Of a stretch of DNA of 64,000 bases, positions 37,158-47,985 are shown in pieces (position 1 is the stretch's first letter; each line of letters opens with the position of its first letter). Both the position numbers and the translations under genes were made by a program. The notes beneath the pieces are model-generated. The model saw only the letters and a list, made by a program, of their open reading frames with translations. It had not been told where the DNA came from and did not search any database. This stretch comes from Emiliania huxleyi CCMP1516 (lineage: Eukaryota > Haptophyta > Isochrysidales > Noelaerhabdaceae), in contig NW_005199770.1 in the NCBI RefSeq assembly GCF_000372725.1, positions 677,063 through 741,062 on the forward strand, written 5' to 3'.

Positions 37158-37190
37158 AGGTAGGTAGGTAGGTAGGTAGGTAGGTAGGCA
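37157..37190 (+). repeat. (AGGT)n microsatellite
   Basis: Eight TAGG units directly at the broken end of the repeat fragment and 40 bases before the SET gene start. Confidence 0.9.
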
Positions 37191-37228
37191 TGAAAATGCC
37201 ATGAATCCCAAAAAAGAATTTCGCGCGC

Positions 37229-39301
37229 ATGCATGGATGCATGGAGCGCTCGTCTGCCACGCTCCGCCTGGTGGACTGGCTGGCGAACCGCGGCGCACAC
37301 GTGCACCCAGAGCTCGAGCTCTTTGGCGAGCACCCGAGCAGAGGGCGCGGCGTCTTTGCGCTTGCGCCGATCCGCAAAGGAGAGCTCCTGCTGGCGGTTC
37401 CGCGCTCGGCCGTGGTGTGCGCCTGTGAGGAGTCGGACTCCTCGTCGAGGTGGCTGCCCGCAGAGGCGCGCGCCATGTCGCCGATGGTGCGCACTGCGCT
37501 GGTGCTCATGCGAGAGGAGGCGCTCGGCGACGCCTCCTCGTGGGCGCCGTACCTCTCTCTGCTGCCCCGCTCGTACGACACGCTCGAGAACTGGTCGCCG
37601 GTGGAGATCGAGCGGCTGCGCGGCACCGCCGTCTACGACCACCTCGCCGGGCTGCGCGACGCGTCGGGCGACCTCGTCGGCGCGGCGCGGCTGGTGTACG
37701 ATAAGCAGATTGGGCGCGTCGTGCGCGAGCACCCAGACCTGTGGCCGGACCCGTCGCTCGGCGCCTTCTTGCGCGCGTGCGCCGCCGTGCGCACGCGCGG
37801 CTTCCACGACGCCGGTGCGGCCGGCTGCGGGCCGTACATGCTGCCGGCGAGATACAGCCGAGATTCAGCCGAGATGTGCATGCTGCCGGGAGAGCGAGGC
37901 ATGCCCTGAGCCGCTGATTTGTACACGTGACCGGGTTGGAAGCGCGGCAGTGCTCTGCTGCAGGCGATCGATATGCTCAACCACGCGAGGGCTGGAACCG
38001 CCACGGCGCTGCTCGTCGAACGGCCGCCTCCGGGTGTGGTGGGTGTGGTGGTGGGCACCGAGGGCGAGAGGGCAAGCGGCGCGGGCGGCGAGGCCGGCGA
38101 GGGCGGCGAGGCCGGCGAGGGCGGCGAGGGCGGCGAGGAGCCGCTCCTCTTCTCGATGAGCGCCGAGCGGCCGATCGAGGCGGAGCGAGGGAGCGGGTGG
38201 AGGGTCCCCCTGCCGGAGCCTTGCCGGATCCCTCTTCGAGCTTCTTCCCGTAGGCTGGCGAGGAGCTCACCCACACCTACGACGCGCGCGACGAGACGCG
38301 CAGCGGCCGCTCCGGCGCCAGGGCTCGGCCACGACACGCCCGCGACCCGCCCCGCAGGCGCTCGACGATGCGCAGCTGCTGCTCTGCTACGGGTTCGTGT
38401 CCTCTCCTCGCGACGCGCCGCTGCCCGCCTCGGTCCGGCTGCCGCTCCGTCTCCTCCTCGGCGCGGCGGCCGCGACGCGCGACGGGGTCGGAGCGCAGGC
38501 CTCCTCCCCTCCCCCTCCCCCTCCTCCTCCCCGCCCCCGTCCCCCTCCCCGTCCCCCTCCCCGTCCCCCTCCCCGTCCGTCCGCGCGAACAGCGGCCGCA
38601 ACCCTCCAACCTCACGCGACTTCGCCGCGCCTCCACACGCGCGCCTCTTGAGCCGGCGCCTGCGCGCCCATCTCCAGGCGGGGTGGGAGGTCGGCGCCGC
38701 GTGGGAGGCGAAGGCGGCGGCGTGCGGCCGGCTGCTCGAGCCGTACGGCGGCGAGGTGAGCGTGTCCGAGGCGGAGCCGCTGCCAGACGCGCTGCTGACA
38801 GTCGTGCAGCTGATGCTGCTGCCCGCCGACGATTTTGCCGAGCTGCTGTCGGAGAGCGGCGGAGACGGCGGCGGGGAGGGGGAGGGGGGGGAGGCGGGGC
38901 GGCCGCCTCTGCTCGACTCGACCGCGGTGGAGGAGGAGCCGCCCTTCGCCGTGCTCGTCGTCGACGCCCTGCTCGGCGCCGTGCGCGCGGCGGCGGCGCG
39001 GTACGCCCGCGGCGGCGCGGAGGGAGAGGGTGCTGCGGCGGTCAGCGAGGCGAGCCGGCGGCGGAGGAGGATGGCGGAGCAGCTTGTGGCGGCGGAGATG
39101 CGCGCCCTCAAGGCGACGCGCGCCGCGGCGGACGCGCTGATGGAGGCGGCGGAGAGGGCGTTCGCGGAGGAGGGCGAAGAGGGCGAGGAGGAGGGCGAGG
39201 AGGGCCGCGCGCGCGAGCGTGAGGATGAGGCTCATCTGTGTCCGCGAGGAGAGGCAGATCTGCTTTCTGCTGCCCCTGCGAAGCGGCCGCGGACTCAGTA
39301 G
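37229..39301 (+). CDS. SET-domain lysine methyltransferase (RuBisCO-LSMT/SETD3/SETD6-like)
   Basis: Transfers methyl groups from SAM to a lysine or histidine of a non-histone protein. Exons: 37229-37846, 37964-38179, 38254-38283, 38358 to about 38490, and a last exon to TAG 39299-39301. Motifs: DWLANRGAHV, HPSRGRGVFALAPIRKGELL, SWAPYLSLLPRSYDTLENWS, GPYMLPAIDMLNHARA (the N-H of the SAM site), IEAGEELTHTYDA and ALDDAQLLLCYGFVSSPRDA, in the family order. The first three introns all need GC donors; each donor resembles the following exon start. A Gly/Glu-rich insert sits after LNHA. The last exon (SRRLRAHLQAGWEVG, then acidic coiled coil and a KRPRTQ end resembling an NLS) fits the LSMT substrate-binding part only loosely. 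The fourth intron lies in a CCCCT-rich stretch (38500-38580). Confidence 0.75.
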
Positions 39302-39423
39302 CATCGAATTGCGTGTCGTAGCGCGCGCGAAGCGGGGGGGTCAAAAGAGAAAAAGTCAAAAGAGAAAAAGTATTATCATAACTATAGAGATGACAGATAT
39401 ATGTGTTGTCGCCGACCACCCCC

Positions 39424-39485
39424 ACAAAGAACCCTGCAGCTGCACAAAGACCGGGGCGGGACCTGCTCCTTTTTACCCATCTCCA
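39424..39485 (+). repeat. R3 fragment
   Basis: ACAAAGAACCCTGCA through CTCCTTTTTACCCATCTC matches the left end of the element at 30435, one end only. Confidence 0.65.
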
Positions 39486-39525
39486 GAGGGTGTCTGCTGT
39501 TCATTCATTTGCTCTACTTCTAGTT

Positions 39526-40813
39526 CTACTTCGTTGGCCAGCTGATTCCGTCCACGGTCGGCTCCCCCCCCACAGGTAGCCACCACAGCAACCTGCTCTT
39601 GCCAAACACCTGCTCCAAGTTGTCGACCGCGCCGACGTCGAAGCGCGTGCAATGGGGCTCGAGGGTCGTGGCGTTTCGCATCACTAACCTGCGCGTGGGG
39701 GTGTGTCGCCAGTGACCGTGGCGACATCGCGACGCGTCTCTACTGCCGCCCGAGGCACCGAAGGTGGTATCCCGCAAAGGCAAAGAGCAGCCCGCCGACG
39801 ACAACGTCTACAAAGGCGGTGACGTCTGCGAACGGGAGGCATAAGTTGGACCAGAAGAGGCGACTGATGCTGCCACACATGCTCGGGCACGCCTTCAGCA
39901 GCGATATCAGAGCTTCCGCACGCTGCAAACAGCATGTAGGCGGGCGAGACGAGGAGCGTAACAGTGGCCGTGTTGCCTGCTGCTCCCTCCGCCAATTTGC
40001 TCTGCGGGAAGTGGAAGAGGATCCTGCTCGCAATCAGGGAGAGGCAGCCGCAGTAGGAGAGAAAAAGAAGGAAGCCCTTGCGGTTGTGCAGGCCAATGGG
40101 CACGCCCAGCCAGCCGCAGTAATGGTCGAAGCCCAGCACCACCTGCGGGCGGCAGCTTGGGTGGCCCTTTGGGCGAGCCATGCTCAGTCCTCCGTGCGCC
40201 CCCTAAAGTGCCCGGCTATGTGAGGAGTTGTGCGGGGCTTACCTGTCCATCCCACTCCCGAGCACGAGGCGGCAGCGGCTGCCCCGTACGCTTGTCCGCC
40301 ACCCAACCGTCCAAAATTGCTGAGGGATCGACCGGACTTGGCCGTGCCCATAGCACAGTGGCGCCTGAACACAGCGCCAGCGCCAACACGGCGTGACCGA
40401 CCTGGAGGATGAAGAGAGAGTGATAAATGCACAGCGCAGGCCGCGACGGGGCCAAGTGAACGTCTTCCGCATCTGTTCTGGCCAACCACAAACGTCGGGA
40501 GCGGCACCTAGGGGAGGCTAAGATAGACGTCTCCATATATGTGAGCCGTGCGGGCGGTGCGAGCTTGGACTCAAAGTCGGTTCTCACTCTCTCTCTCCAT
40601 GTAAACGGCCGGTCGCCACGCGTGGGTTATGTTTTGTGTGAGCGGCGCCTTCCCCCGCCCAGCGCAAACGATGAGCCAGTAATTGAAGCTTACCAGTGCG
40701 GCGATGGCGCACTTTGCGAGCGCGGCAATCTCTCGTCGGCAGGGACGCAGGGGGCGATATGGCATCGGCGCCAACAATGCACCAAGCAGCACGAACTCGT
40801 CCGTCCATCTCAT
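39526..40813 (-). CDS. DHHC-type protein S-acyltransferase (DHYC variant)
   Basis: Palmitoylates cysteines at membranes. Pieces in order on the minus strand: ATG 40813 with MRWTDEFVLLGALLAPMPYR and a TM helix (KCAIAALVSFNYWLIVCAG); a second TM exon VGHAVLALALCSGATVLWAR with VDPSAILDGWVADKRTGQPL; the catalytic exon VVLGFDHYCGWLGVPIGLHN-RKGFLLFLSY (Asp-His-Tyr-Cys in place of DHHC, as in some plant and yeast enzymes); ADVTAFVDVVVGGLLFAFAG; then MRNATTLEPHCTRF and DNLEQVFGKSRLLWWLP, the TTxE and N-x-x-VFG end of the family. Stop TAG 39526-39528. At least four introns; borders not all fixed. The upstream Cys-rich part is poorly resolved. Confidence 0.7.
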
Positions 40814-41832
40814 CTCGTCGTCGGCAAACACCGACGCGCTCAGACGGCGGTGTTGCCGACGAGATGAAGACCGCTGAGAGCGAGGCCATCCCTGTCGGCG
40901 AGGTAGTGGCGACCGAGCCCGTTCCGGCGGTAGTACCCGCTCAGCGGGTCTCCGCTACACTGTCCCCGGCTGGCACTCCGATATCGATGACGGGGACGCC
41001 ACCCGGCGCACCTGACGGAGGTGCGTGCAATGAGCCGTCTCCCGCTCCGAGTCTGCGCCCCGCCCAGCCTATTAGTATTACTCTGTAGGCGTGTGGTCTA
41101 CGGAGCAGTACTCTGGGATGGTTACGCTGATCATCTTCGCGGTGGTCTTCTTTCTCTTCACGCTGGAGTCTAGATGCACTATGCTGAACTCGTATCCCTG
41201 TACTCGCTCATGGCCCCGTCGAGGCTGGGCAGGGCGTGCACCATCATGTGTAAGTGCGTCTTCACCTCGCGTCCCTTGCTTGACCACACGCAGGCCGGCG
41301 TCTTGCGGAGCGTTCTGCTGCCCGTGCGACACCCGTGAGCGCGATCAAAAGAGAAGATGGGATCGAGAGGCAAAAGCAGCCAGGCCGCGACTTGACAGCG
41401 ATGCATTCACGAGTAAGAGCTCGAAGCACAGAGCAACATACACAACGTTTTGGGACTCGGAGAGGGCTGTCTGTCACACTTCCGCAACTTCCCAAGCGTA
41501 TCATGCAGTGTGCCACTTCCCACGGGTCGCGCCCCCGACGCGCACTCTCACCCACCCATCCCGCCCGCGTCCAGGTGCCGTGTACAGGGCCCCCGACGGG
41601 CGTAAGTTCACCGCCTCTGGCGCCCTGGTCCCGCCAAACGAGTGCTGTGGGTTTCCGTGCGGTGGGCCCGCCGCGTGAACGAGCGTGGCGGCGCTGGCGC
41701 TGGCGGCCGGGGGCAGCCGCGCCGGCCCGGGGGGGCGCGGCCCGCGCGCTTTTCCGCTGCGAAGCTTTGCCCCGGTCGCCATGTCACTACTGTTTTCTGT
41801 GTGGCTCTTACGGACATACCCGCCCAGAAGTG
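40814..41832. other. No gene supported
   Basis: Region between the DHHC start and the NFU stop. Frames of 80-260 residues on both strands lack motifs. A plus-strand hydrophobic stretch (MVTLIIFAVVFFLFTLES, 41118 on) might be a small membrane peptide but has no support. Confidence 0.35.
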
Positions 41833-43057
41833 TCAAACGAACTCCACCTTTTCGATCAGCGGGCTGTCTCGCAGCGCGAGCTCGACCCCAAACTTGATCT
41901 TGTCGGGGCCGCTGTACTTGAGCTGCACGGTCGAGCCCGCCGCGCTCACAACCTCAACGCTGCCGCCCAGCCCCAGGATCGCGGGCATGATTTGCTCGAG
42001 CGCCGCGTTCGCGACAGACACGTCGAGCGCGCCGTCCGCCTCGTCGTCGTCGTCGTCGTCGTCGTCGTCATCAGGTTGGACGGCGACTACGTCGCCTGCG
42101 GGCGGTGCGGGTTTCAGCGGTGAGAGCGGCAATCGCAGCGAGGAGAGGGCGGCAGGGAGGGGCCGCGGGTGTGTGGGCGCCGAGCGAGCCAAACTTCTCG
42201 CGCAGCACGCGCTCGATGCCCATCTTCATCGTGACCGTGGACGAGGGGCAGGAGCCGCAGGCGCCTTCGAGCCGCAGGTACACGTTGCGCATCGCGGCGT
42301 CGACCGAGACGACCGCCACGTTGCCGCCATCCGCAACGAGGTAGGGCCGCACCTGTTCATGGTTGCGCGCGCGAGTGTGAGCAGACTGTCCACAGCCCAG
42401 CAGCGGCGGCGAGGGCCGAGCCTCGTTCAGGACAGAGTCGACGGCGGCGGCGGTGAGCTCGAGGCCCGACGCCGCGGCGGAGGAGGCGGCGGCGCCGCTC
42501 GCCGCCGCCTCGAACGGGCTCGCGCGCTCCCCAGGTGATGAGGACTCGACTGCAGACTGCTCCGGCTCTCCCGTCGCACTACCCATCGCGGCGCTGGCGC
42601 GCGGGCGGGCGCTGGATATGGGCGCGAAGACGGCCGATCGGAGGGCGTCGGCCCACTCCTGCGCGCGGCCGTCGTTTCCCTCGGGCGTGCGGCCTAGGCT
42701 CCGGATCCATGCCCGCTTCACCTCCTCCATCTCGCGACGAGCAGGCGACGAGAAGTCCTGAAGTCGGACGGCGCTCACGCGATCCGGCATCGCTTCGCGA
42801 TGCGCCCGCAGCGAGACCGCAACGTTTCGCGACGTGCCCACGTAGAGGACCTCGCCAGCGTCGTCCTCGATGGTGTACACCGCCGCCACACTGCACCCCA
42901 TGCCGAGCCGCTGCAGAGCCTCGCCAATCGGGAGGCTCGCCGCTCCGTCAAACAAAGTCTCCGGCGGCGCACACATGGCCACCGGCGGGAGGCGGTGGGC
43001 GGCAAGCCTCGCTGTCACGGCCAGCAGCGCGGGCGAAAGCAGGTGGTACACACACAT
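41833..43057 (-). CDS. NFU: Plastid NFU scaffold with N-terminal GIY-YIG domain
   Basis: NFU proteins hold and pass on [4Fe-4S] clusters. ATG at 43057; exons 42422-43057, 42190-42352, 41833-42095; 353 residues. The leader [20 protein letters not shown] fits a signal peptide, followed by a transit-like region. Residues about 57-127 are GIY-YIG-like: [18 protein letters not shown], then SLRAHR and a Glu in [11 protein letters not shown]. Residues about 204-266 are the NFU domain [32 protein letters not shown] with the cluster-binding CxxC. A second, cysteine-free NFU repeat follows an Asp10 run ([20 protein letters not shown]), as in plastid NFU1-3. Both introns use GC donors; the first is 69 bases and stop-free. 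Confidence 0.85.
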
Positions 43058-43159
43058 CTGGCCTGCAGTCTCGCCAATTCTCGCAGTGAGACCTTTAGCC
43101 TCCTCGCCTGGTCTTCTCGTCACTGGAAAAAGAAAGAAATCGCGCCATTGTTGTTGTAA

Positions 43160-43253
43160 AGCGAAGTAGACTTAAAATCCCTGTGTGGTGGCGGCGTGCC
43201 GTCCTCCCATCCCTCCCTGGGGTTGTCCTTTCTTTCTTTTTAGCGAAGTAGAC
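43160..43253 (+). mobile_element. Retroposon R2, shortest copy (70 bp) with 12-bp target duplication
   Basis: Insert 43172-43241 holds only the terminal TTAAAATCCCTGTGTGG to CCCTGGGGTTG part plus a CTTT tail. AGCGAAGTAGAC flanks it exactly (43160-43171 and 43242-43253). Confidence 0.9.
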
Positions 43254-43502
43254 GCCGTCGCCAACTGTCATGTCGGTAGCCGCTCTGCACCGCTCGCTGC
43301 TGGAGCGCGGTTGATCGCGGCGCCGACGCCGCGGCGGCTCCATCTCGCGCGGCGAGAGACGGCGCTGCATCGGCGCCAAAACAAACGGGAGGTCGCGGCG
43401 CGGCCGCGGCAGCAAAAACATCGACGTTCGCTTCTGCTTCTCGTCTCGTCTCGTCTTGTCGCAGGCGCACACGCGCGCGATCCGCGTCGCTCCGCGAGGA
43501 CA

Positions 43503-43564
43503 CGACCACCGGGATTCGAACCGGCGGCATAAACGACCACCGGGATTCGAACCGGCGGCATAAG
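43503..43564 (-). repeat. Two 31-bp tandem units with a tRNA B-box-like core
   Basis: Each unit on the minus strand contains CCGGTTCGAATCCCGG. A third TTCGAG-containing GC-rich hairpin follows at 43568-43586. The B-box fits (GGTTCGANNCC), but I could not close a cloverleaf. Possibly a tRNA-derived relic. Confidence 0.6.
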
Positions 43565-44479
43565 AGAGCCGGCTCGAACGCCGGCCGATCGTGCCACGGA
43601 GTCATGGAGGTCTTGTACGCTCTGCAAGACCGGCTCATGATATATGACTGGTTTTGTCCGCGGGCGCGAGGGCACTGCGGAGACGGGCGGCGGCGGCGGA
43701 GGCGGCTGCAGCAGCACACGGGCTGGCGGCGGCGCGCGGACGGTGGCGGCGGCGCGCGGACGGCGGCGGCGACGCGGCGGCACTGCTCCTCTGCTGCTGC
43801 TGATGACAATGATGCTGCTCCTGCTGCCCCTCCTGCCCGCCAGCTGCCCGCACGCTCGGTGTTATCTCTTCACCTTCACACTGTTCGAGTCATAGGTGCA
43901 GCGCGATCAGCGCTGAGCTGCTGATGGAGTGATTAATTATTAATAGTCTGTATTCCAGAATTCCGTTGGGGGGAGGTATTCAGTCGGGGGCATTAATAAT
44001 CGTCGGGCGAGGGCGCGGCGCGGCGGCGGGCGGCGCGGAGCGGGGCGGCGCGACCATCTGTCCTGACCGGGGCCTCTGGTCTTTGATGCAGAACAATGGT
44101 GGCGCCGCCCTCGGGGACAGTGGTCAGTGCCGACGGGACGCGGCTCGAGAGACGACTCCCGCGAAAGCACGGCTGGCATCCGTGGCGTGGGGCTCGCCTT
44201 CGAAAAGTCGGGCATGGCTCTCCCCGCAACTCTATCGCTAACACGCGCGCACCACCGAGACTGTGGTGGGCGCGCTGCGGTCGCACGTCTACCTCCGTCA
44301 TAGTGCCACGACGTGCGGCCTAGAACTAGCACACGCGCTTCTGCTCGCAAACACTCACCCAATGAATTGTCGTCACCTGTGAGTGCGAGATAGGGCTAGC
44401 AGTAGGCAGCTAGCCTCTGAGGAGGGCGTCCATAGACACCTCACTAGACCCCACACACGGTCTCGTCCGTGCCTCGCCG
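43565..44479. other. No gene supported
   Basis: GGC/GCA-rich low-complexity sequence (43690-43860) and spacer with composition-driven frames on both strands. Confidence 0.4.
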
Positions 44480-44800
44480 GCCGGAGAGATTGCTGGAGGT
44501 AGAGCAAGCCTGCTCTAGCCTCGCATGTCACTTCCTGTTGTCTGTTGTTTGTTGTGCCCTTGTTTGTTCTCTTGGCACCTTGGAGTGCTGGGGGGCGACA
44601 GGGAGGATGTGGCCTTGAGTTATGTGTACGCCTACTCAGGGTGTGTGGCAGCCCGCTGGCTGTGTGTCTTATGAGCCTGTTTGCGTCTGTGTGTCGCTCG
44701 TGTGTGTCGTCATCATCTGTCTAGCGTCCACCCATACCGCGTTGGTGTCCAGTCCGAGCCTGGCTGTTCTTCACCTTTCTACCTACCTACCTTTTGTTAG
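44480..44800 (-). repeat. Dispersed repeat R4, minus-strand copy
   Basis: Reverse complement of 28566-28872 over most of its length, ending in a CTAC simple repeat. The palindrome that closes the other copy is not present; only its first bases (AGATTGCT) remain. Confidence 0.75.
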
Positions 44801-44842
44801 GATAACTGATCGTCTTGCAAATCCTGCTCGTGCAGGTGGGTT

Positions 44843-45154
44843 GTGAACAGGGTCAGGCGCAAAGCGCAGGCTGAGAGCGCGCTCCTCCTGCTGTCGTCGG
44901 ACGCCGCCCTCCAGCTGGCCGGGCGGGTCGCCGTGTGGAGGGAGCAGGTGGTTCGGGTCATGGAGGCGGATGCCAAGGAGGAGAAGGCGGAGGCGAAGGC
45001 TCGGCAGAGGGAGCGCGTCGCCGCCATCCTCGCGCGCACGGACGATGCGGGCGCGGGCGCGGGGCCCGCGGGGGTGGAGGAGGCGCTCAATTGCTGGGAG
45101 GAGGGTGCGTATGAGGCGGAGATGATGGAGGCGCTCGCCGCGTGCGGCGATTGA
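44843..45154 (+). CDS. Hypothetical C-terminal exon, coiled coil
   Basis: After GTGCAG (44836) an open frame reads NRVRRKAQAESALLLLSSDA, ALQLAGRVAVWREQVVRVME and KEEKAEAKARQRERVAAILA, ending with TGA 45152-45154. Heptad spacing and charge suggest a coiled coil. It has no ATG of its own at the start and directly follows repeat R4, so it may be the last exon of a gene whose 5' part I cannot see or that the repeat interrupted. Confidence 0.35.
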   Translation: MNRVRRKAQAESALLLLSSDAALQLAGRVAVWREQVVRVMEADAKEEKAEAKARQRERVAAILARTDDAGAGAGPAGVEEALNCWEEGAYEAEMMEALAACGD

Positions 45155-45700
45155 GCGCCTCCCTCTCTCTCCGGCTGCGCGCCTGACCGGTGCGGCCTCC
45201 GAGTCGGCGTCTAGCGCGCGTGATAAGGTTTTTGCTAGCCTTCCCTGGGACCCCGTGTTGCGTGACTGTCTCTGTGCGATTCGGGCCCGGGGTTGTGCGT
45301 TTATGTGATCCTGAACCCTCTGCCGCTCCCAGCCGTGCTCGCCGAGCCTCCGCCGCCTCCACCTCGGCCTTCAATCTCAATGTCCCACCCCCCTGCGCGC
45401 GGGCCTTCTAGGCCCGCGGGTAGTCTCCCCCCATCCAGGGCCTCCAGGGCTCGCACCTCAACCTCTCACAGACCAGCGCAAAGCGCCATAGGACGTATTT
45501 TCTTGTCAATAACAAGGTCTGTGAACAGCGTCTGGGTCCCCGTGTTGCATGTCTGACTGTCACTGTGCGATTTCGACCCCCGGGGTTGTGCGTTTAAGAC
45601 CAGCGCATAGTGCGTAGCACGCATTATTTTCTTCTCATAACAACACTGCTTCGGCAGCGTGCACCTCGATCCTGTACCGTGTTTGTTATGACCCCCCCCG
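45155..45700. other. Repeat-rich spacer
   Basis: Contains repeat R1 (45373-45535) and three related segments reading CTGTGAACAGCGT or CCCCGTGTTGC with GGGGTTGTGCGTTTA (45250-45302, 45520-45597, 45765-45782). No gene. Confidence 0.5.
45373..45535 (+). repeat. Dispersed repeat R1 (plus-strand copy)
   Basis: Matches the reverse complement of 11968-12147 at about 90 percent by eye. Confidence 0.75.
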
Positions 45701-47159
45701 ATGAACACACCAGTGAGGGGTCCCGTACCATGCGGAATCGGCCCTATCCAGTGCTCAAGTGCTCAAGGCTGTGAACAGCGTCAGCCAACCCTGCTCGAGC
45801 CCTCCTTCTATGCGCTCTCCCTCTCGTCCTCGAATAACACGACAGGACGCCCGCTTACGCGTCCGACGCACGCCCGATATAGGCTCGCGGCCTCCAAGTC
45901 GGAGCTGCAGGCGCGCCTGAAGCGCAACCTTTACGCGATCCACGAGAAGGAGCTCACCTTCTACATCCAGAACTGCCGCGCGCTCGGCACCATCTCCGTC
46001 TTCCTCGCCATCTTTGCGAACGGCTCCTTTTACGGCCGGTACGCCGCAAACTACCGCGTGCCGGACAGCAGCTTCCTGCAGGTGTGGAACGTCTTCACGA
46101 TGCTCGCGATGATGCTTGAGCTCGTCGTTGTGTGCAAGACGACGCAGCTCACCATCTTCATGCCCGGCCTCTCCCTCCGCGGGCCCGAGGGCTCGGTGTC
46201 ACGCGCCGTCGGCATCATGCGCGAGGAGCACGAGAAGGTCGTTCGCTTCTTTGGCGCGGGCATCCTCTGCTTTGTCTTCTCGGCGATGTGCCAGTGCTGG
46301 ATCCTCTTCGGCTTCTACGACAAGGACTACTGCGTCGCCGCGGGCGGGCGGTGGGTGGAGGACGGCGATCTACCGCTCCGCCCCGGCACACCGCGATGCG
46401 ACTTTGTGCGCCCCATCCCGCCACTCACTCCGCCCTGCCTCACCATTGCATCCCTCTGCCTCACCGCCCCCCCCTGCCCGAACTCGCCGCTCGCTCGCCC
46501 GCCCCCCGGCCGCGCGCCCCCTGCGCCACGCCTCGCGCGGAAGCCCTTCTCTCCTGTCGCCCCGGTGCCGTCGCGCCCACACCGACCCAGACACCGACCC
46601 AAGCGGCGCTTTGCGACTTGCGCGCAGACGCGAGCATTGAGAGATCGAAAAGACGAGCCGCACTCCTCTCTCGCTCTACCCCAAACGCCCCCCCCACCCG
46701 CCACCCCCCCCCCCCCCCCGATTCCCACAGAACGCGACCCCCCCGAGCAGCCCCCCCTCGAGCGAGGCGGAGTGCCCCGGCTGGCAGGTCCTTTTGCTTT
46801 AATCTCACGCCCCCCACAACAAACACGCCACGACTCACAGCACACGCCACGACTCCCACAAACTCCACTCTCTCTCGCCCACCCCCCCCACACACACACA
46901 ACGGCGCGGCTGCATATGGACGAATCGCCCCCCCTCTTCCCTAGAGCGCCAATCCGCCCTTTCTTTGCAGGTGGTCTGCGACCTCTGGGGCAGGGGATAC
47001 TCGACCGACCAATACCTCGCACTACCGCTAATCGGCCTGCTCGGCCTGAGCCTCGTCGCCATGGCGCACGTTACCTGCCGCCTGAGGAGAGAGGTGCCGC
47101 CGCCGCGAAGGCACCCGAACGAGGACAGGGGGGGCGGCGGCGTGCGGCGGAGTGGCTAG
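45701..47159 (+). CDS. Four-TM membrane protein, unrecognised
   Basis: The exon from about 45880 encodes SKSELQARLKRNLYAIHEKE then three helices: CRALGTISVFLAIFANGSFY, WNVFTMLAMMLELVVVCKTT and RFFGAGILCFVFSAMCQCWI. An exon at 46971-47159, after CTTTGCAG, adds QYLALPLIGLLGLSLVAMAH and a basic tail ending at TAG 47157-47159. The intron between (about 46345-46970) is 600 bases, far longer than its neighbours, and very C-rich. Four helices with a long cytosolic loop after TM2 recall Orai/CRAC channels in layout, but the acidic pore signature is not evident, so I do not name it so. The N-terminus is uncertain; the first 60 residues overlap repeat-like sequence. Confidence 0.5.
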
Positions 47160-47203
47160 ATAGAACGCGAGACGCGTGGTGGGCAGCGGTGTTTTCTTTC
47201 TCC

Positions 47204-47985
47204 ATGTGGTTCTTCGCGCGAGTAAGAAAGAAAGCAGACACAAGGGAGGGATGGGAGCCGGAGACTTCATTGAATTCTTCTCGTCAGCGCTCTCGCCTCT
47301 GGGCTCGGCTGCGGCGGGTGGAGCAGGCGGTTCAAGGCTTGCCGTCGGAGAAGAGGGCGGCGCTGGAGGCACGTCCTCCCAGGACGGTCCAGTACGCGAG
47401 CGCAGAGCGAGCCAGGAAAGGAGCGGCCCCGATTACGATGAATCCGATGGTTATGGGGCCCATGATGGCCAACTCGGGCGGCCTCGACTTTCTCGACGAC
47501 TTTCTCGGGCTATTCGACACCGAATGTGAGCAGCGCCAGCGGCCCCACGCCCGTGCGCACCGGCGCGCCGCCGCTGGTGGAAGTGGACGCCGCCCCACCG
47601 CTAGGGCCCTTCCTGCTCGCCATCGTCGTGTGCTCCTTCTCCTTTCTCGGGCTGACCATCTCCTCTCTCATCCTCACCGTGTCGTTTGTACCGACACACT
47701 GGTCCATGAAGGTCATCTGGACCTGCTCGCTGCTCGCGCTGGCGCCGCGACAACAACCGCCGCCGCTCGCTTCGCAGCCGCCACGTACCCACTCACCCGC
47801 CCCGAATTGAACAGGTGGCCTCCGGGATCTTCCTGGTCGAGCCACGCCCCTCGCACTGGCTCGCCACATTTGGGCAGGTGCGCCACTTCCTGTGGCGCGC
47901 GTCGGGCGGGGAGCTTCGACGCCGCCTCCGCCGCTGGTGGCGCTGGCGGAAAAAGTATGCCATGAAGACAAAGCTGAACGTGTGA
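47204..47985 (+). CDS. Membrane protein, unrecognised; may be the 3' part of the preceding gene
   Basis: ATG at 47204, or the gene continues from 47159. Exon to 47525 (GLPSEKRAALEARPP, TMNPMVMGPMMANSGGLDFL); GT-AG intron 47526-47604; exon 47605-47741 with WPFLLAIVVCSFSFLGLTIS and HWSMKVIWTCSLLAL; GC-AG intron 47742-47814; exon 47815-47985 VASGIFLVEPRPSHWLATFG with a Arg/Trp-rich tail (RRRLRRWWRWRKK). All phases agree, which supports a real gene. Two membrane helices. A short retroposon-R2-like scrap (about 47222-47256) overlaps the N-terminus, so the true start may be later. Confidence 0.5.

Noticed and set aside
43503..43640. A functional tRNA gene
   Set aside because: The B-box is good, but no consistent acceptor, D and anticodon arms could be paired by eye.
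45701..47159. Naming the four-TM protein an Orai/CRAC channel
   Set aside because: Helix number fits, but the pore glutamate motif and other Orai signatures were not seen.
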